A DNA stretch of 64,000 bases from Tridacna crocea (taxonomy: Eukaryota; Mollusca; Bivalvia; Cardiida; Cardiidae), in the NCBI GenBank assembly GCA_943736015.1, contig OX031071.1, positions 27,605,619 through 27,669,618 on the forward strand. The letters run 5' to 3'. The position numbers and the translations under genes are program-made. This document shows positions 55,795 through 64,000 of the stretch, in pieces (position 1 is the stretch's first letter; each line of letters starts with the position of its first letter). The notes beneath the pieces are model-generated. The model saw nothing but the letters and a program-made list of their open reading frames with translations, was not told the origin of the DNA and ran no database searches.

Positions 55795-56400
55795 CCTTTG
55801 TACATAGCACGACCCGACATGTATATCATTAGTTGTGCGGCCAGGTGGCAGGGGACTTGGAAACTTGTTCACGGCTGTAGTGAACCTTGTAACCCCGAGC
55901 TGAAGGCGAGGTGGAGACATGATTCGATACAGCCGTGAACAAGTTTCCAAGTCCCCTGCCACCTGGCCGTACAACGAACTTATATTACACTGCAAAGTTT
56001 TATCCTTTCAAAGCGCGTTAAGCAAATTTTTCCTGTAATTGTAATCTCACTAATTGACTATGCTGACAAAATAAAAAAAAATCCCGTCTGAGTGCCCCAC
56101 TTCAATGAAAACTGACTTCACTGGGAACTGACGTCACTAAAACGTGCAGTTTGGCGCACAAAAGTGCAGTGTGATGATCGATCGACGCCGCCATTTTGGA
56201 TGTTATGTTGCAAGTGTAATAATGTATACGGGGCACTCAAAAGGGAAACTGGTTTTACGTGGTTTTCGACAGTGTACATGATATATATATTTGGGCCATA
56301 TTGTTCAATCAGATCACGAGAAATTTCTTGGCAGTATAATAAATATGTATGACATGTATGTCCAGTTCGTAAGTACATGTATATTGTTCTTTATTTCTTT
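55795..56400. mobile_element. R11 element with a ~150-bp foldback
   Basis: Arms GGCCAGGTGGCAGGGGACTT and GTTTCCAAGTCCCCTGCCAC (55840-55975). Followed by sequence containing GCCGCCATTTTGGATGTT shared with 57440-57920 and 63590-64000. Confidence 0.8.
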
Positions 56401-56484
56401 TTCAGGATAAAAGAAAACATCTGGTACATCTGTCATTGACAATTTAGATGAATAATCAGAAACCATTTTCTTTTGTTTTATTTA

Positions 56485-56605
56485 CATGTACCTGTCTGTC
56501 TGTCTGTCTGTCTGTCTCCTTTCTTGCCGGTCTCTCCCTGTTTGCCTCTCTCTCTCACACCCTCCCTCTGTCGCTCTCTCTCTCTCTCTCTCTTTCTTTC
56601 TGACT
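56485..56605 (+). repeat. (CTGT)n and (CT)n microsatellites
   Basis: CTGTCTGTCTGTCTGT at 56494-56518 and CTCTCTCTCTCT at 56575-56594. Confidence 0.95.
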
Positions 56606-56845
56606 TCCCTCCGCTAAAGAACATAGGAAAAATCTGCCGATCTTCTATGGTATCGCCTGTTTGCCCAGCCAAGCCTGTATGGAAAAAAGGCAAACTTTCT
56701 TGGCTTCAGTTCATTTTATTTTTAGCCATCGAAAACGTTGAGTTTTTGTATCTAGGACGTGAAACTAGATTTCCTTTCGCACGTTTTTGAAGGGAATTTT
56801 ACAAACACTGCCTAGTGTCATTTGTGTATATAGACAGCTTTGTTA

Positions 56846-57084
56846 TTAACTCTTTACCAAATGACAAAATTTTGGACAAATCCAAATTGAAAGCATTTGC
56901 AGACGACAAATCAAATGTAAATAAAAAAAAAAAAAAAAAAAATATCCGATTTGGAAAGGGTAGAAAACATTGTAGAAAGAGGAGGAAATGCTGGTTACAA
57001 GCATTTTCTCCTTTTCACACAATGTTTTCTGTAGTCCTCTTTCTCAGTGTCTTTAAAAGTTGGGATTGTGTGGTAAATAATTAA
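56846..57084 (+). mobile_element. R1 MITE, copy 31
   Basis: TTAACTCTTTACCAAATGAC start, TTAA end at 57081. Contains an A-run at 56923-56941. Hairpin 56965-57025 with G-to-A changes. Confidence 0.85.
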
Positions 57085-57439
57085 AGCATAGACACGGAAA
57101 TACAGAATATTACATACAAGATATTTACATATTTTTTTTTCTCTAGGTGAAAGCTCAATATTCATTTCATCGATCGCCACTCGTGAAAATATTACCGATA
57201 ATGTTCACTTGATGAAATAAATTTAATGCCTTCCGGTAAGTTATCAAGAAATATCGGTGAAATATTTTTTGATATTTCATAGTTTCGACCAGTGAAAATA
57301 CCGATATTTATATTCTAACTCTTCAATTGAAAGCGGAAACAGTTGTTCTCGCACACTAAAGTACATAGGTTAAATAAGAGTCCATCACATCCAGATGGAA
57401 AAATGACGTAATCTACCTTAAATTTTTCATGCTTGACGT

Positions 57440-57920
57440 CATATTGTTATGTGTTGTTCATGATGCGGAGGGCGTGAGCCACAGAAGAAAAGCCGAAGGA
57501 GAGGTGGTGACATGATTCAACACAGCCGTAAACAAGTTTCCAAGTCCCCTGCCACCTGACTGTACAACAAATTTATTATTGTGCAAAGTTTTACCCTTTC
57601 AAATCGTATTGAGCAAAATTTTCCTGTTTTACAATCTCACGAATCGGGTATTCTGACGAAATAGAAATTTCTTTTTGGGTGAATTCAATGAAAACTGACG
57701 TCATTGGAAACTGACGTCACAAAAACGTGAAGTTTAGTGCATAAACGGCAGCTGGTGATCGATCGATGACGCCATTTTGGATGTTGTGTTGCAAGTGTAG
57801 TGATGTTTACGGGGCTCTCAAAAGGGAAACTGGCTTTAAGGTTTTTTGCCAGGGTACATGATATATATGTTCCCGGCATGTTAACCAATCAAATTCCTTT
57901 GCAGTATAATAATAAATTTC
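57440..57920. mobile_element. R11 element, copy 2
   Basis: Only one arm of the foldback remains (ACAAGTTTCCAAGTCCCCTG at 57530), then AAAACTGACGTCATTGG and CGCCATTTTGGATGTTG. Confidence 0.75.
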
Positions 57921-57984
57921 CGTATAGCCGTCATGTAACGACACAGGATCAGTACATTTAAGCACGATATTCACTATCCAAATT

Positions 57985-58050
57985 TTGGCCCATGGTTCAG
58001 TTGGTCGAGGCGTCGACCATGGTATTGAAGCAAGATTTGAGTCCCTCAGA
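57985..58050 (+). repeat. tRNA-like SINE head
   Basis: GGCCCATGGTTCAGTTGGTC (A box) and AGATTTGAGTCCC (weak B box). Confidence 0.6.
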
Positions 58051-58142
58051 AGGTTATTTATTTATTTATTTATGTATTTACCAACTAAGAGTAAACATGT
58101 CCATCCTTATGAATTTTCTTTACAAAATATCTACTTTCTCTC

Positions 58143-58350
58143 TTAAACCTTTACCAAACAATTCCTGGTTTTTACGACCCTGAGACAGACGACGTTTGAA
58201 AACATTGTGGGAAATGGAGAAAATGCTGGGAACAAGCATTTTCTCTTTTTCCCACAATGTTTTCTACCCTGCTGGAAACAAATTTCATTTTTTTATCTAT
58301 GTTTATTTTGTCGTCTGCATGTGCTTTGTATTTGGACCAGTCAAAAATGT
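58143..58350 (-). mobile_element. R1 MITE, copy 32
   Basis: TTAAACCTTTACCAAACAAT start. Hairpin 58198-58262. The right terminus is broken near 58350. Confidence 0.8.
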
Positions 58351-58396
58351 TGTCGTTCGCCCACCCCCAGAAACGTAAAAGAGTCATGTCTGGTTT

Positions 58397-58776
58397 TAGG
58401 TAAGACCTGTGAAATGCACTTCCGGTGAACATGGGGCAAAAATTTTAATTGGTTGATAAATAAGGATAAACAAGGCTTTATGCGGAATTGATATTTTTTC
58501 ACATTTCTGACGGATCAGAAATTCCGTTTATGTCTATCTTGAAATTATTTTTTGATACTTTTGTTAGTTTTCTGAAAAGGGAGGTAACTGTTATCTCTAT
58601 TTAAATTGAGAATATAGTGGTTTAAGATTTATACACGATAATTCAAAGAAGGAAAAAATGAAAAAAATGAATCGGTGAAAGTAGTTCAATAATACTCATT
58701 TTTAGTTATAGTTAATTTTGCAAGATGATATTTTAGTGGAAATAGCTGTTTTCATTACACAGGTCTTACCTTGATA
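58397..58776 (+). mobile_element. R2 MITE, near intact
   Basis: GGTAAGACCTGTGAAATGC start and CATTACACAGGTCTTACC end. The flanks TTTA and TTGA are one base off TTAA. Confidence 0.88.
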
Positions 58777-59109
58777 TCCTTGCAAACAACATAACGTTAT
58801 CAACAGCAAGCACTTGATAATTCAATTTGACAATTCATTCAGTGGTCATTATATTTCAGTGGGTCAAACTTCGTGGAATAAAATTATTCAACAGCATAGA
58901 AATTTCGTACAAGTACTTTCGTACTTCTTACAAGTTTTTTTTTTCTTGTGTTTTCATCTTTTGACGAAATTTTGTGGCGTTGTTTTCCGAGCACGTGACT
59001 CGCCACTGCACGTGTCTTCTTTGACCTGAGGTAAATCTTTGCACAAGAACCTTGTAAACTCTGCAACGAAAACACGGCAATATGTCTTATATACACGAAA
59101 CAAAACTTC

Positions 59110-59331
59110 TTAACTCATTACCAAACTACAATATTTTAGGCTTGTCCAAATCGAAAGCATTTGCAGACGACAAAATAAAAGTGACTGAAAATTTGAATAT
59201 GTTTTGTTAAGGGTAGAAAACATTGTTGGAAAAAGAGAAAATGTTGGTTACCAGCACTTTTGTCCTTTTCTCATAATGTTTTCTAAAGGCTTTTTTCTCA
59301 GGGTCGTCAAGAGTTGGGACTGTATGGTTAT
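59110..59331 (+). mobile_element. R1 MITE, copy 33
   Basis: TTAACTCATTACCAAACTAC start. The hairpin has several mismatches. The end GTATGGTTATG is mutated. Confidence 0.8.
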
Positions 59332-59613
59332 GTTTTCAGCAATGATTTGCCTCGGGACGAAAGAAGTCGAAATCTGATTGAAAAGTGAGATTTTCATTCT
59401 CGCCTTCATTATGTCAGCGGTCGGCAGTTGACTGCAAATGCCTCTGAACACCATTATCCAAACGCCTTTCAAATAGTTCGATACTTCTCGAGTACATAAG
59501 AACAAAACGATATCGAGACCATTGTAAATTTAATCAGAACAGAAAGAAGAAATCCCAAATTTCTTATTTTCTATCGGGAGAGGTGGAGAGGGGTCGGGGG
59601 AGTGTAGCTTTAC

Positions 59614-59721
59614 CGTTTATATCGACCAGCCCGTCTCCTTTTCTACCCATCAATGCTATCATCTCATCCGCCTCGTCCTCGGTGAGTGTGTCACCGGTCA
59701 TGCGCAGAACTCTCATTAACT
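59614..59721 (-). CDS. Calmodulin-like exon with degenerate EF4
   Basis: Acceptor ACGTTTTAG ends at 59722; donor ACG|GTAAAG at 59614/59613. Encodes ELMRVLRMTGDTLTEDEADE and onward to LVDIN. Confidence 0.88.
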
Positions 59722-62488
59722 CTAAAACGTAAAACCAAATAGAGATTAACTACTGACACTGTAAACAGGAAGCTTAAGGCATCTGCGAAAAATATCGACC
59801 CAGGTCAGCCTGTGCAGTCCGCGCAGGCTGACCTGGGTCGATATTTTTCGCTATTGGTCAAATTCTTATATATCAAAGGTGGCCCTTCAGATTTTGGGTC
59901 AAAAATTTTACAAAAATACAAAAAAATCATCCTTATACTCCTAAAGCCTTATAATTTTCATTCATTAAACCCCAGTAGTCGAAAACCATCCGACAACTAC
60001 ATAAATTAGAGATTTACTACAGCCCAGGTCGACACTGAAGGGAAACACAGTCTATTTTTACATGAGCAACTCGCTCATTTACATACAGACGAAGCTTCAA
60101 ACACAGCATCCGAAGTTCTAGACATTATGGAAAATAATTACATGTTTGTCATGCTATGGAATTTAAGTCATTATTCACGTGCCTACGTAGCCTTTTAAGG
60201 GAAAATGTTTTTTCTGTAATTTTATGATTCTTAATTACTGATAATTTGTATATTTTTTTCATATAAATTTCAGTGATATGTATATATTTATTAATTTGGT
60301 TAGATGTAAAAATTCTAAATACCCACCTTTAAAGGACCAGTCTACCTCATGATTTAAATCAATCGTTAAATAGAACTGGTGCCACGATGTTTTGGTTGGT
60401 TTATATAATATATCACGGTGAGGCACAACATCATCATCATCATCATCATCATCATCGTCATTATCGTCGTCGTCGTCATCATCATCGTTTTCCTATTGCG
60501 CCTATAGGTTCTATAGTTTTGTATAGTTTTCCTATAGTGCCGCTTAAATTTTTCGATTGAAGGAATGTTCTTTGTTTACATTGTGTTTAAAATTACCTTC
60601 AGTGGTAATAGAGCCAAGGTTACGATCACTAGGTGGACCTTACCTTGGCCGATCGAGCCTGAGGTCGAAATTCCCGCTATACGCCCCCCTATTGGATGCT
60701 GCTTATCATCTCCCTTTACATTTTATTTCTGATAGCCGATGAAATATCGTTTTACAAACCGCTTACGGATACAACAATTCAACATAAATCAATAACCACA
60801 TACCTACTGCTACATTACACCTTCAGGTCCTGGAACATTGCCTAAAACCTCCGATAATTGGTTGGTCACACTGAAACTGTCTATAAATACTGTTCGTCTA
60901 TGTTTTTTCGTTAATAAATCATTACAGATCCTGCACACATCCACGGAGGTATCCATGTTTACCTTCTATTTCTATTCGAAAGGTCGCGACCTTGTTCAAC
61001 TTTTATCTCAGGTGTGTTACGGGAGACCACTCCTTCCTGCATGGCATACTCCCGATTTAAATACAATACCTGGCTACTGCGTCAGGGAGATATCTCTTTG
61101 GCTCAGTGGTTAGGGTATTGGCTTTGCGTCCGGGAGTTCGGAGTTCGAATCCCGCTCCGATCCTTATTTCTGCCATGCATTTATTCATTTGTTTCTTTGT
61201 TACGGACTTCGTTCGTAAGATGGGGGCTCGTCCGGGATCGGCCATTGAGCCATTAATCCCATTTGTTGTCCAAAATCAGACTTCCTGCCTAATAAGGCTT
61301 CGAGTCATCAATAAATGATGACTTTAAGAGGTGAAATGCTAAGAACGGTTTGGTTCGTGCAGTTAGAGTTAGCGGCAACCAATTAAAATGCGGAACTGTA
61401 GTGGATCATCTCCCTTGGCTTGTCAAAATGGTAGTATGGTTATATTAGGGCAATGGCTCACTTATTCATGTGTCTAGCCATTTCAGAGTGTCTAGGCCAG
61501 AGAGAAGTAGCGTTATCCTGGCCAGGCTGATTCAACACAGCAAGCTATTATTCTCTATATAGACTTTTACAAATGTTGTCAGTTTGTCCATTGCCATATC
61601 GCTCAATTGCTACAATACCACTAGTAGTTTGAACCACGTATATGACAAGATAATTCTTAAAGTGCCAGACTGCGTAGGTTATAGATCAGACTGTGCGTTG
61701 TGTGTACCTTATGAGCCGTCTGATCTCGTCCTGCGCTGTCCGCAAAAGTAACTGAAGATACCACGGATATTCCATCAATAAAGTTTTACCAGTTTTGTCA
61801 ATTCGTCCATCACCATTTCTATCGAAGGCCTCAAAAGCTTCATGCAGGTCTCTCTCCACTTCTTCTCGGGATTGCATATTTTGTATAAGTAAAGCGACAA
61901 ATTCGTCTTCTTCTATTGTACCATTTTCTGAAACCGTGAATATACAGTGGAAAAGTTCGTTCTTTTTTGTGTGTTGGTTCACTCACTCGCTCGCAGGCAC
62001 ACACGCCTGCTCGCCCACTCGTTCATGCACTCACTCACCCATCCACTAATCCACGCACCAGCCCGGTCATTCACTCACTCACTCACTCACTCACTCACTG
62101 CAACAACGAGCGAGCAAGCGAGTCATTCTGTCAGAAAAAAACAGACAATCTGACACTCCTCTTTTCATTCAATCAGTGAGAAATTTTGTTAGATTGGTCA
62201 ATCAACACTGCCAGTCTGCTTATTTTCTCAACTTACGATTACTATGGTTTTGGACTAAAAAAATGATTAGGTTGATTTCTCATAGATAATTACGCAAACT
62301 GATCATGATCTATATTTTTTTGCCAAATAAGATTTTTTGCTTACCGTTCTCATCCACATCTCTGACAATTTTCTCTAACTGAGCTTCTGTCGGGTTCTGA
62401 CCCAGAGCCCTAAAAACTGAGGCTAGCTCCCTGGTATCCAATGATTTGTCCCCGTTGCGGTCAAATAGGTTGAAGGAATGAATCATTT
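59614..62488 (-). CDS. Calmodulin-like EF-hand protein, three internal exons (partial)
   Basis: Minus-strand exons 62488-62345 (144 bp), 61927-61790 (138 bp), 59721-59614 (108 bp), all GT-AG and phase 1 (each starts with two bases completing a codon). They give about 130 residues. EF1 loop DRNGDKSLDTRE has Lys where Gly6 is normal. RALGQNPTEAQL is the calmodulin signature between EF1 and EF2. EF2 loop is DENENGTIEEDE, EF3 loop DRNGDGRIDKTE (canonical). EF4 loop begins GRKGDGLVDIN, lacking the acidic residues at positions 1 and 3, so it probably does not bind Ca2+. The first exon (start codon) and last exon (after VDIN) were not found. A cytosolic Ca2+ sensor related to, but not identical with, calmodulin. 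Confidence 0.88.
59764..59880. repeat. R4 hairpin, near perfect
   Basis: ATATCGACCCAGGTCAGCCT and complement around GTGCAGTCCGCGC (59790-59850). Lies in the intron of the EF-hand gene. Confidence 0.9.
59872..60332 (+). mobile_element. R5 element with internal deletion
   Basis: AAAGGTGGCCCTTCAGATTT start, ACCCACCTTTAA end. About 90 bp shorter than other copies; the segment between ATTCACGTGCC and TACGTAGCC is missing. Confidence 0.85.
60425..60490 (+). repeat. (ATC)n / (GTC)n microsatellite
   Basis: ATCATCATCATC and CGTCGTCGTCGT runs. Confidence 0.95.
61007..61320 (+). mobile_element. Small retroelement-like insert: tRNA-like promoter plus tRNA-Pro primer site
   Basis: Bounded by comparison with 19385-19940. 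Carries TGGCTCAGTGG (A box, 61100) and GTTCGAATCC (B box, 61144), then 18 bases complementary to tRNA-Pro at 61221-61238. Could be a SINE fused to an LTR-element fragment, or a miniature LTR element. Confidence 0.6.
61221..61238 (+). other. Primer-binding-site-like sequence, tRNA-Pro
   Basis: TGGGGGCTCGTCCGGGAT equals the 18-base sequence complementary to the mature 3' end of tRNA-Pro, including TGG for the post-transcriptional CCA. Used as a primer-binding site by LTR retroelements. Confidence 0.75.
61790..61927 (-). CDS. Calmodulin-like exon, EF2 end to EF3
   Basis: Acceptor CGGTTTCAG ends at 61928; donor ACTG|GTAAAA at 61790/61789. Encodes NGTIEEDEFVALL and on to FDRNGDGRIDKT. Confidence 0.92.
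61975..62105 (+). repeat. (ACTC)n-rich intronic repeat
   Basis: CACTCACTCACTCACT at 62069-62099, preceded by degenerate CACTCGCTCG units. Confidence 0.9.
62345..62488 (-). CDS. Calmodulin-like exon, EF1 to EF2
   Basis: Acceptor TGTATTCAG ends at 62489; donor AACG|GTAAGC at 62345/62344. Encodes MIHSFNLFDRNGDKSLDT and on to VRDVDEN. Confidence 0.92.
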
Positions 62489-62507
62489 CTGAATACAGAA
62501 AAAAGAA

Positions 62508-62556
62508 CATCATCATCATCACCATCATCATCATCATCGGCGTCGTCGTCGTTGTT

Positions 62557-62596
<40 letters not shown>
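62508..62596 (+). repeat. (ATC)n microsatellite
   Basis: CATCATCATC runs with a CGGCGTCGTCGTCG centre, 20 bases upstream of the EF-hand exon acceptor. Polymethionine frames here are artefacts. Confidence 0.95.
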
Positions 62597-62734
62597 CATC
62601 TGATGTTATACGTTCATGTAAGCGGCGTTTTGGCAGAAGTCGGTCTAATTCTTCTCAAAGATTACTTTCATAAGCCAGTCAGCATAACTGAGTCAAGCCA
62701 GCTTACTGCACCTCCGTGATACAACATAGAGAGG

Positions 62735-62885
62735 ATATTTGTTTTTTTTCGGTGAAAGATCGAACTTTATTTCATCGAGTGAGCACCATCGGTAATATTT
62801 TCATGAATGGCGCAGCCACGAGTGAGAATATTATCTATGGTGTTCACGAGATGAAATAAAGTTCGATCTTTCACCTAAAAAAAAC
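62735..62885. mobile_element. 150-bp palindrome
   Basis: Arms GGTGAAAGATCGAACTTTAT and ATAAAGTTCGATCTTTCACC around ATGGCGCAGCCACG. Related to 52870-53060 and 57120-57240. Confidence 0.88.
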
Positions 62886-63289
62886 CACATATTCTATTTA
62901 TTTTATGCTTTTAACCCTTTCTAGGAGGAGGTTTGTCAAAATCCAGTAGAGTACTTTTCCGTTATTCCCCGCGGCGTACCCCTCCTGCATAGCAACGCAT
63001 TGCAATATTACGTCAAGCGCGAGAAATGTAAGGTATATGACGTCATATTTACCATCTGGTTGTCAGGCACGCGCAATTTACCTAGGCGACAAGAACATGA
63101 AAATCGGTATTTTCACTGGTGGTACTAGTGTAGGATCGAAAATATTTTCACTGCTATTTCTTGATATCAGACCGGAAAGCATGCAATAAAAAGGTCAACG
63201 TCATCATTATAATCATGTATCCATAAAATCTATTATCTGTGGAAAAAAAACCCGACTGAATCACGGGGTACTTTGATCTTTGATACACA

Positions 63290-63420
63290 GAAAATTAACC
63301 AATAGCGAAAAGAATCGGCCCAGGTCAGCCTGTGCAGTCAGCGCAGGCTGACCTGGGTCGATTCTTTTTGCAAATGCATTAAGCTTCATTTTTTCACAGA
63401 GCATGGCGGAATTATGAAGA
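63290..63420. repeat. R4 hairpin
   Basis: AAGAATCGGCCCAGGTCAGC and GCTGACCTGGGTCGATTCTT around CTGTGCAGTCAGCGCAG, followed by TTAAGCTTCATTTTTTCACAG. Confidence 0.88.
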
Positions 63421-63444
63421 TTTATCGGTAACGTGTATTTTTAT

Positions 63445-63482
63445 ATCAACAACAACAACAACAGCAACAACAACAACAACAA
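63445..63482 (+). repeat. (AAC)n microsatellite
   Basis: AACAACAACAACAACAGCAA and continuing. Confidence 0.95.
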
Positions 63483-63589
63483 ACGTGGTAGACCTGTATT
63501 TTAGCACTTTTAGCATGCAGAAAATCAGCTAAGAGCTCAATGTTTCAATTTATCGTCATCTTGCGGCGATCGCGAGGGTGACCTGAGTC

Positions 63590-64000
63590 AGTATATTTTG
63601 TAGCACATTATTAGTTGTGAGGTCAGGTGACAGGGGACTTGGAAACTTGTTCATGGCTGTGGTGAATCATGTCGCCCCGAGCTGAAGATGGCGACACAAG
63701 TTTCAAAGTCCCCTGCCACCTGATAATACAACTAATTCATTATACTGCAAAGTTTTACTATTCCAACGTTTCTTAAGCCAATTTTACATGTTTTGGGTTT
63801 AAAAAAAATTGAGTACGCTGACGAAATAGAATTTCCCTTCTGAGAGCCCCAATTTAATGAAACTGACATCACTGGGAACTGACGTTGGTAGTACGTGCTA
63901 AGACGTGCAGCTGTTTACTTTATCTTGATGTAAATCTTGATCGACGCCGCCATTTTGGATGTTTTGTTGATAGTGTAGTCAGGCACACGGGACTCCCCGA
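63590..64000. mobile_element. R11 element, copy 3, cut by window end
   Basis: Foldback GTCAGGTGACAGGGGACTTG with complement at 63690-63722. Then CGCCGCCATTTTGGATGTT. Confidence 0.78.

Larger units (their letters stand above)
60600..61440 (+). mobile_element. LTR-like repeat R9 with an insertion
   Basis: Similar to the reverse complement of 19385-19940. Has TATAAATA (60881) followed by AATAAA (60914), the order expected in an LTR. About 310 bp (61007-61320) is absent from the other copy and is an insertion. Confidence 0.7.

Noticed and set aside
1928..59331. Recurrent short frames with [18 protein letters not shown]
   Set aside because: This peptide is the translation of the R1 palindrome and appears wherever R1 does, on both strands. 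It is not a conserved protein.
61094..61160. Functional tRNA gene
   Set aside because: Good A and B boxes but no complete acceptor stem or plausible anticodon arm; it fits a SINE or tRNA-like promoter.
60600..61218. Complete LTR directly followed by a primer-binding site
   Set aside because: The copy at 19385-19940 runs through the position without the primer-site segment, so the primer site belongs to a later insertion rather than to this LTR-like repeat.

Overview
This is eukaryotic, AT-rich, repeat-crowded DNA with small exons, large introns and GT-AG splice sites. It looks like a bivalve mollusc: it has a secreted single-domain C-type lectin, two 12-cysteine secreted peptides resembling the oyster Cvsi protease inhibitors, a Toll-like-receptor-style LRR protein start, and many short inverted-repeat elements. 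The GC-rich hairpin repeats remind me of dreissenid or venerid clams, but that is recall, not proof.

Genes, none of which shows up as one long ORF: (1) 1-627, minus, N-terminal 209 residues of an LRR protein with a signal peptide, running off the window. (2) 19123-27592, minus, a complete four-exon C-type lectin (162 aa) rebuilt by matching splice phases. (3) and (4) 38366-42318 and 46611-53223, plus, two tandem paralogues of 88 and 99 aa, each with a signal-peptide exon and two exons that each encode one six-cysteine module. (5) 59614-62488, minus, three exons of a calmodulin-like EF-hand protein whose first and last exons were not found. Decayed non-LTR retrotransposon fragments lie at 32605-34032 (plus) and 42483-43085 (minus).

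The rest is mostly mobile DNA. Family R1 (about 230 bp, about 30 copies) has TTAA-flanked CCCTTTACC termini, as in piggyBac-type elements, and a central palindrome of about 60 bp. R2 and R5 also sit at TTAA, and in two places neighbouring elements share one TTAA. R3 and R4 are GC-rich double or single hairpins. A 2864-bp element (15179-18042) has arms of about 560 bp and a 5-bp target duplication. A 955-bp foldback element (37127-38081) has a 9-bp duplication and lies just upstream of the first 12-cysteine gene. A 65-bp tandem array fills part of a lectin intron, and a 2.7-kb CTGCC-type minisatellite begins about 190 bp upstream of the lectin start codon.

The gene set (LRR receptor-like protein, lectin, inhibitor-like peptides) suggests secreted or surface defence functions, but the genes are not an operon and no shared regulation is visible. 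The most unusual signals are the fold-conserving palindromes of R1, the TTAA-sharing MITE clusters, a tRNA-Pro primer-binding site next to a Pol III promoter-like sequence in one small insert, and the tandem 12-cysteine gene pair.
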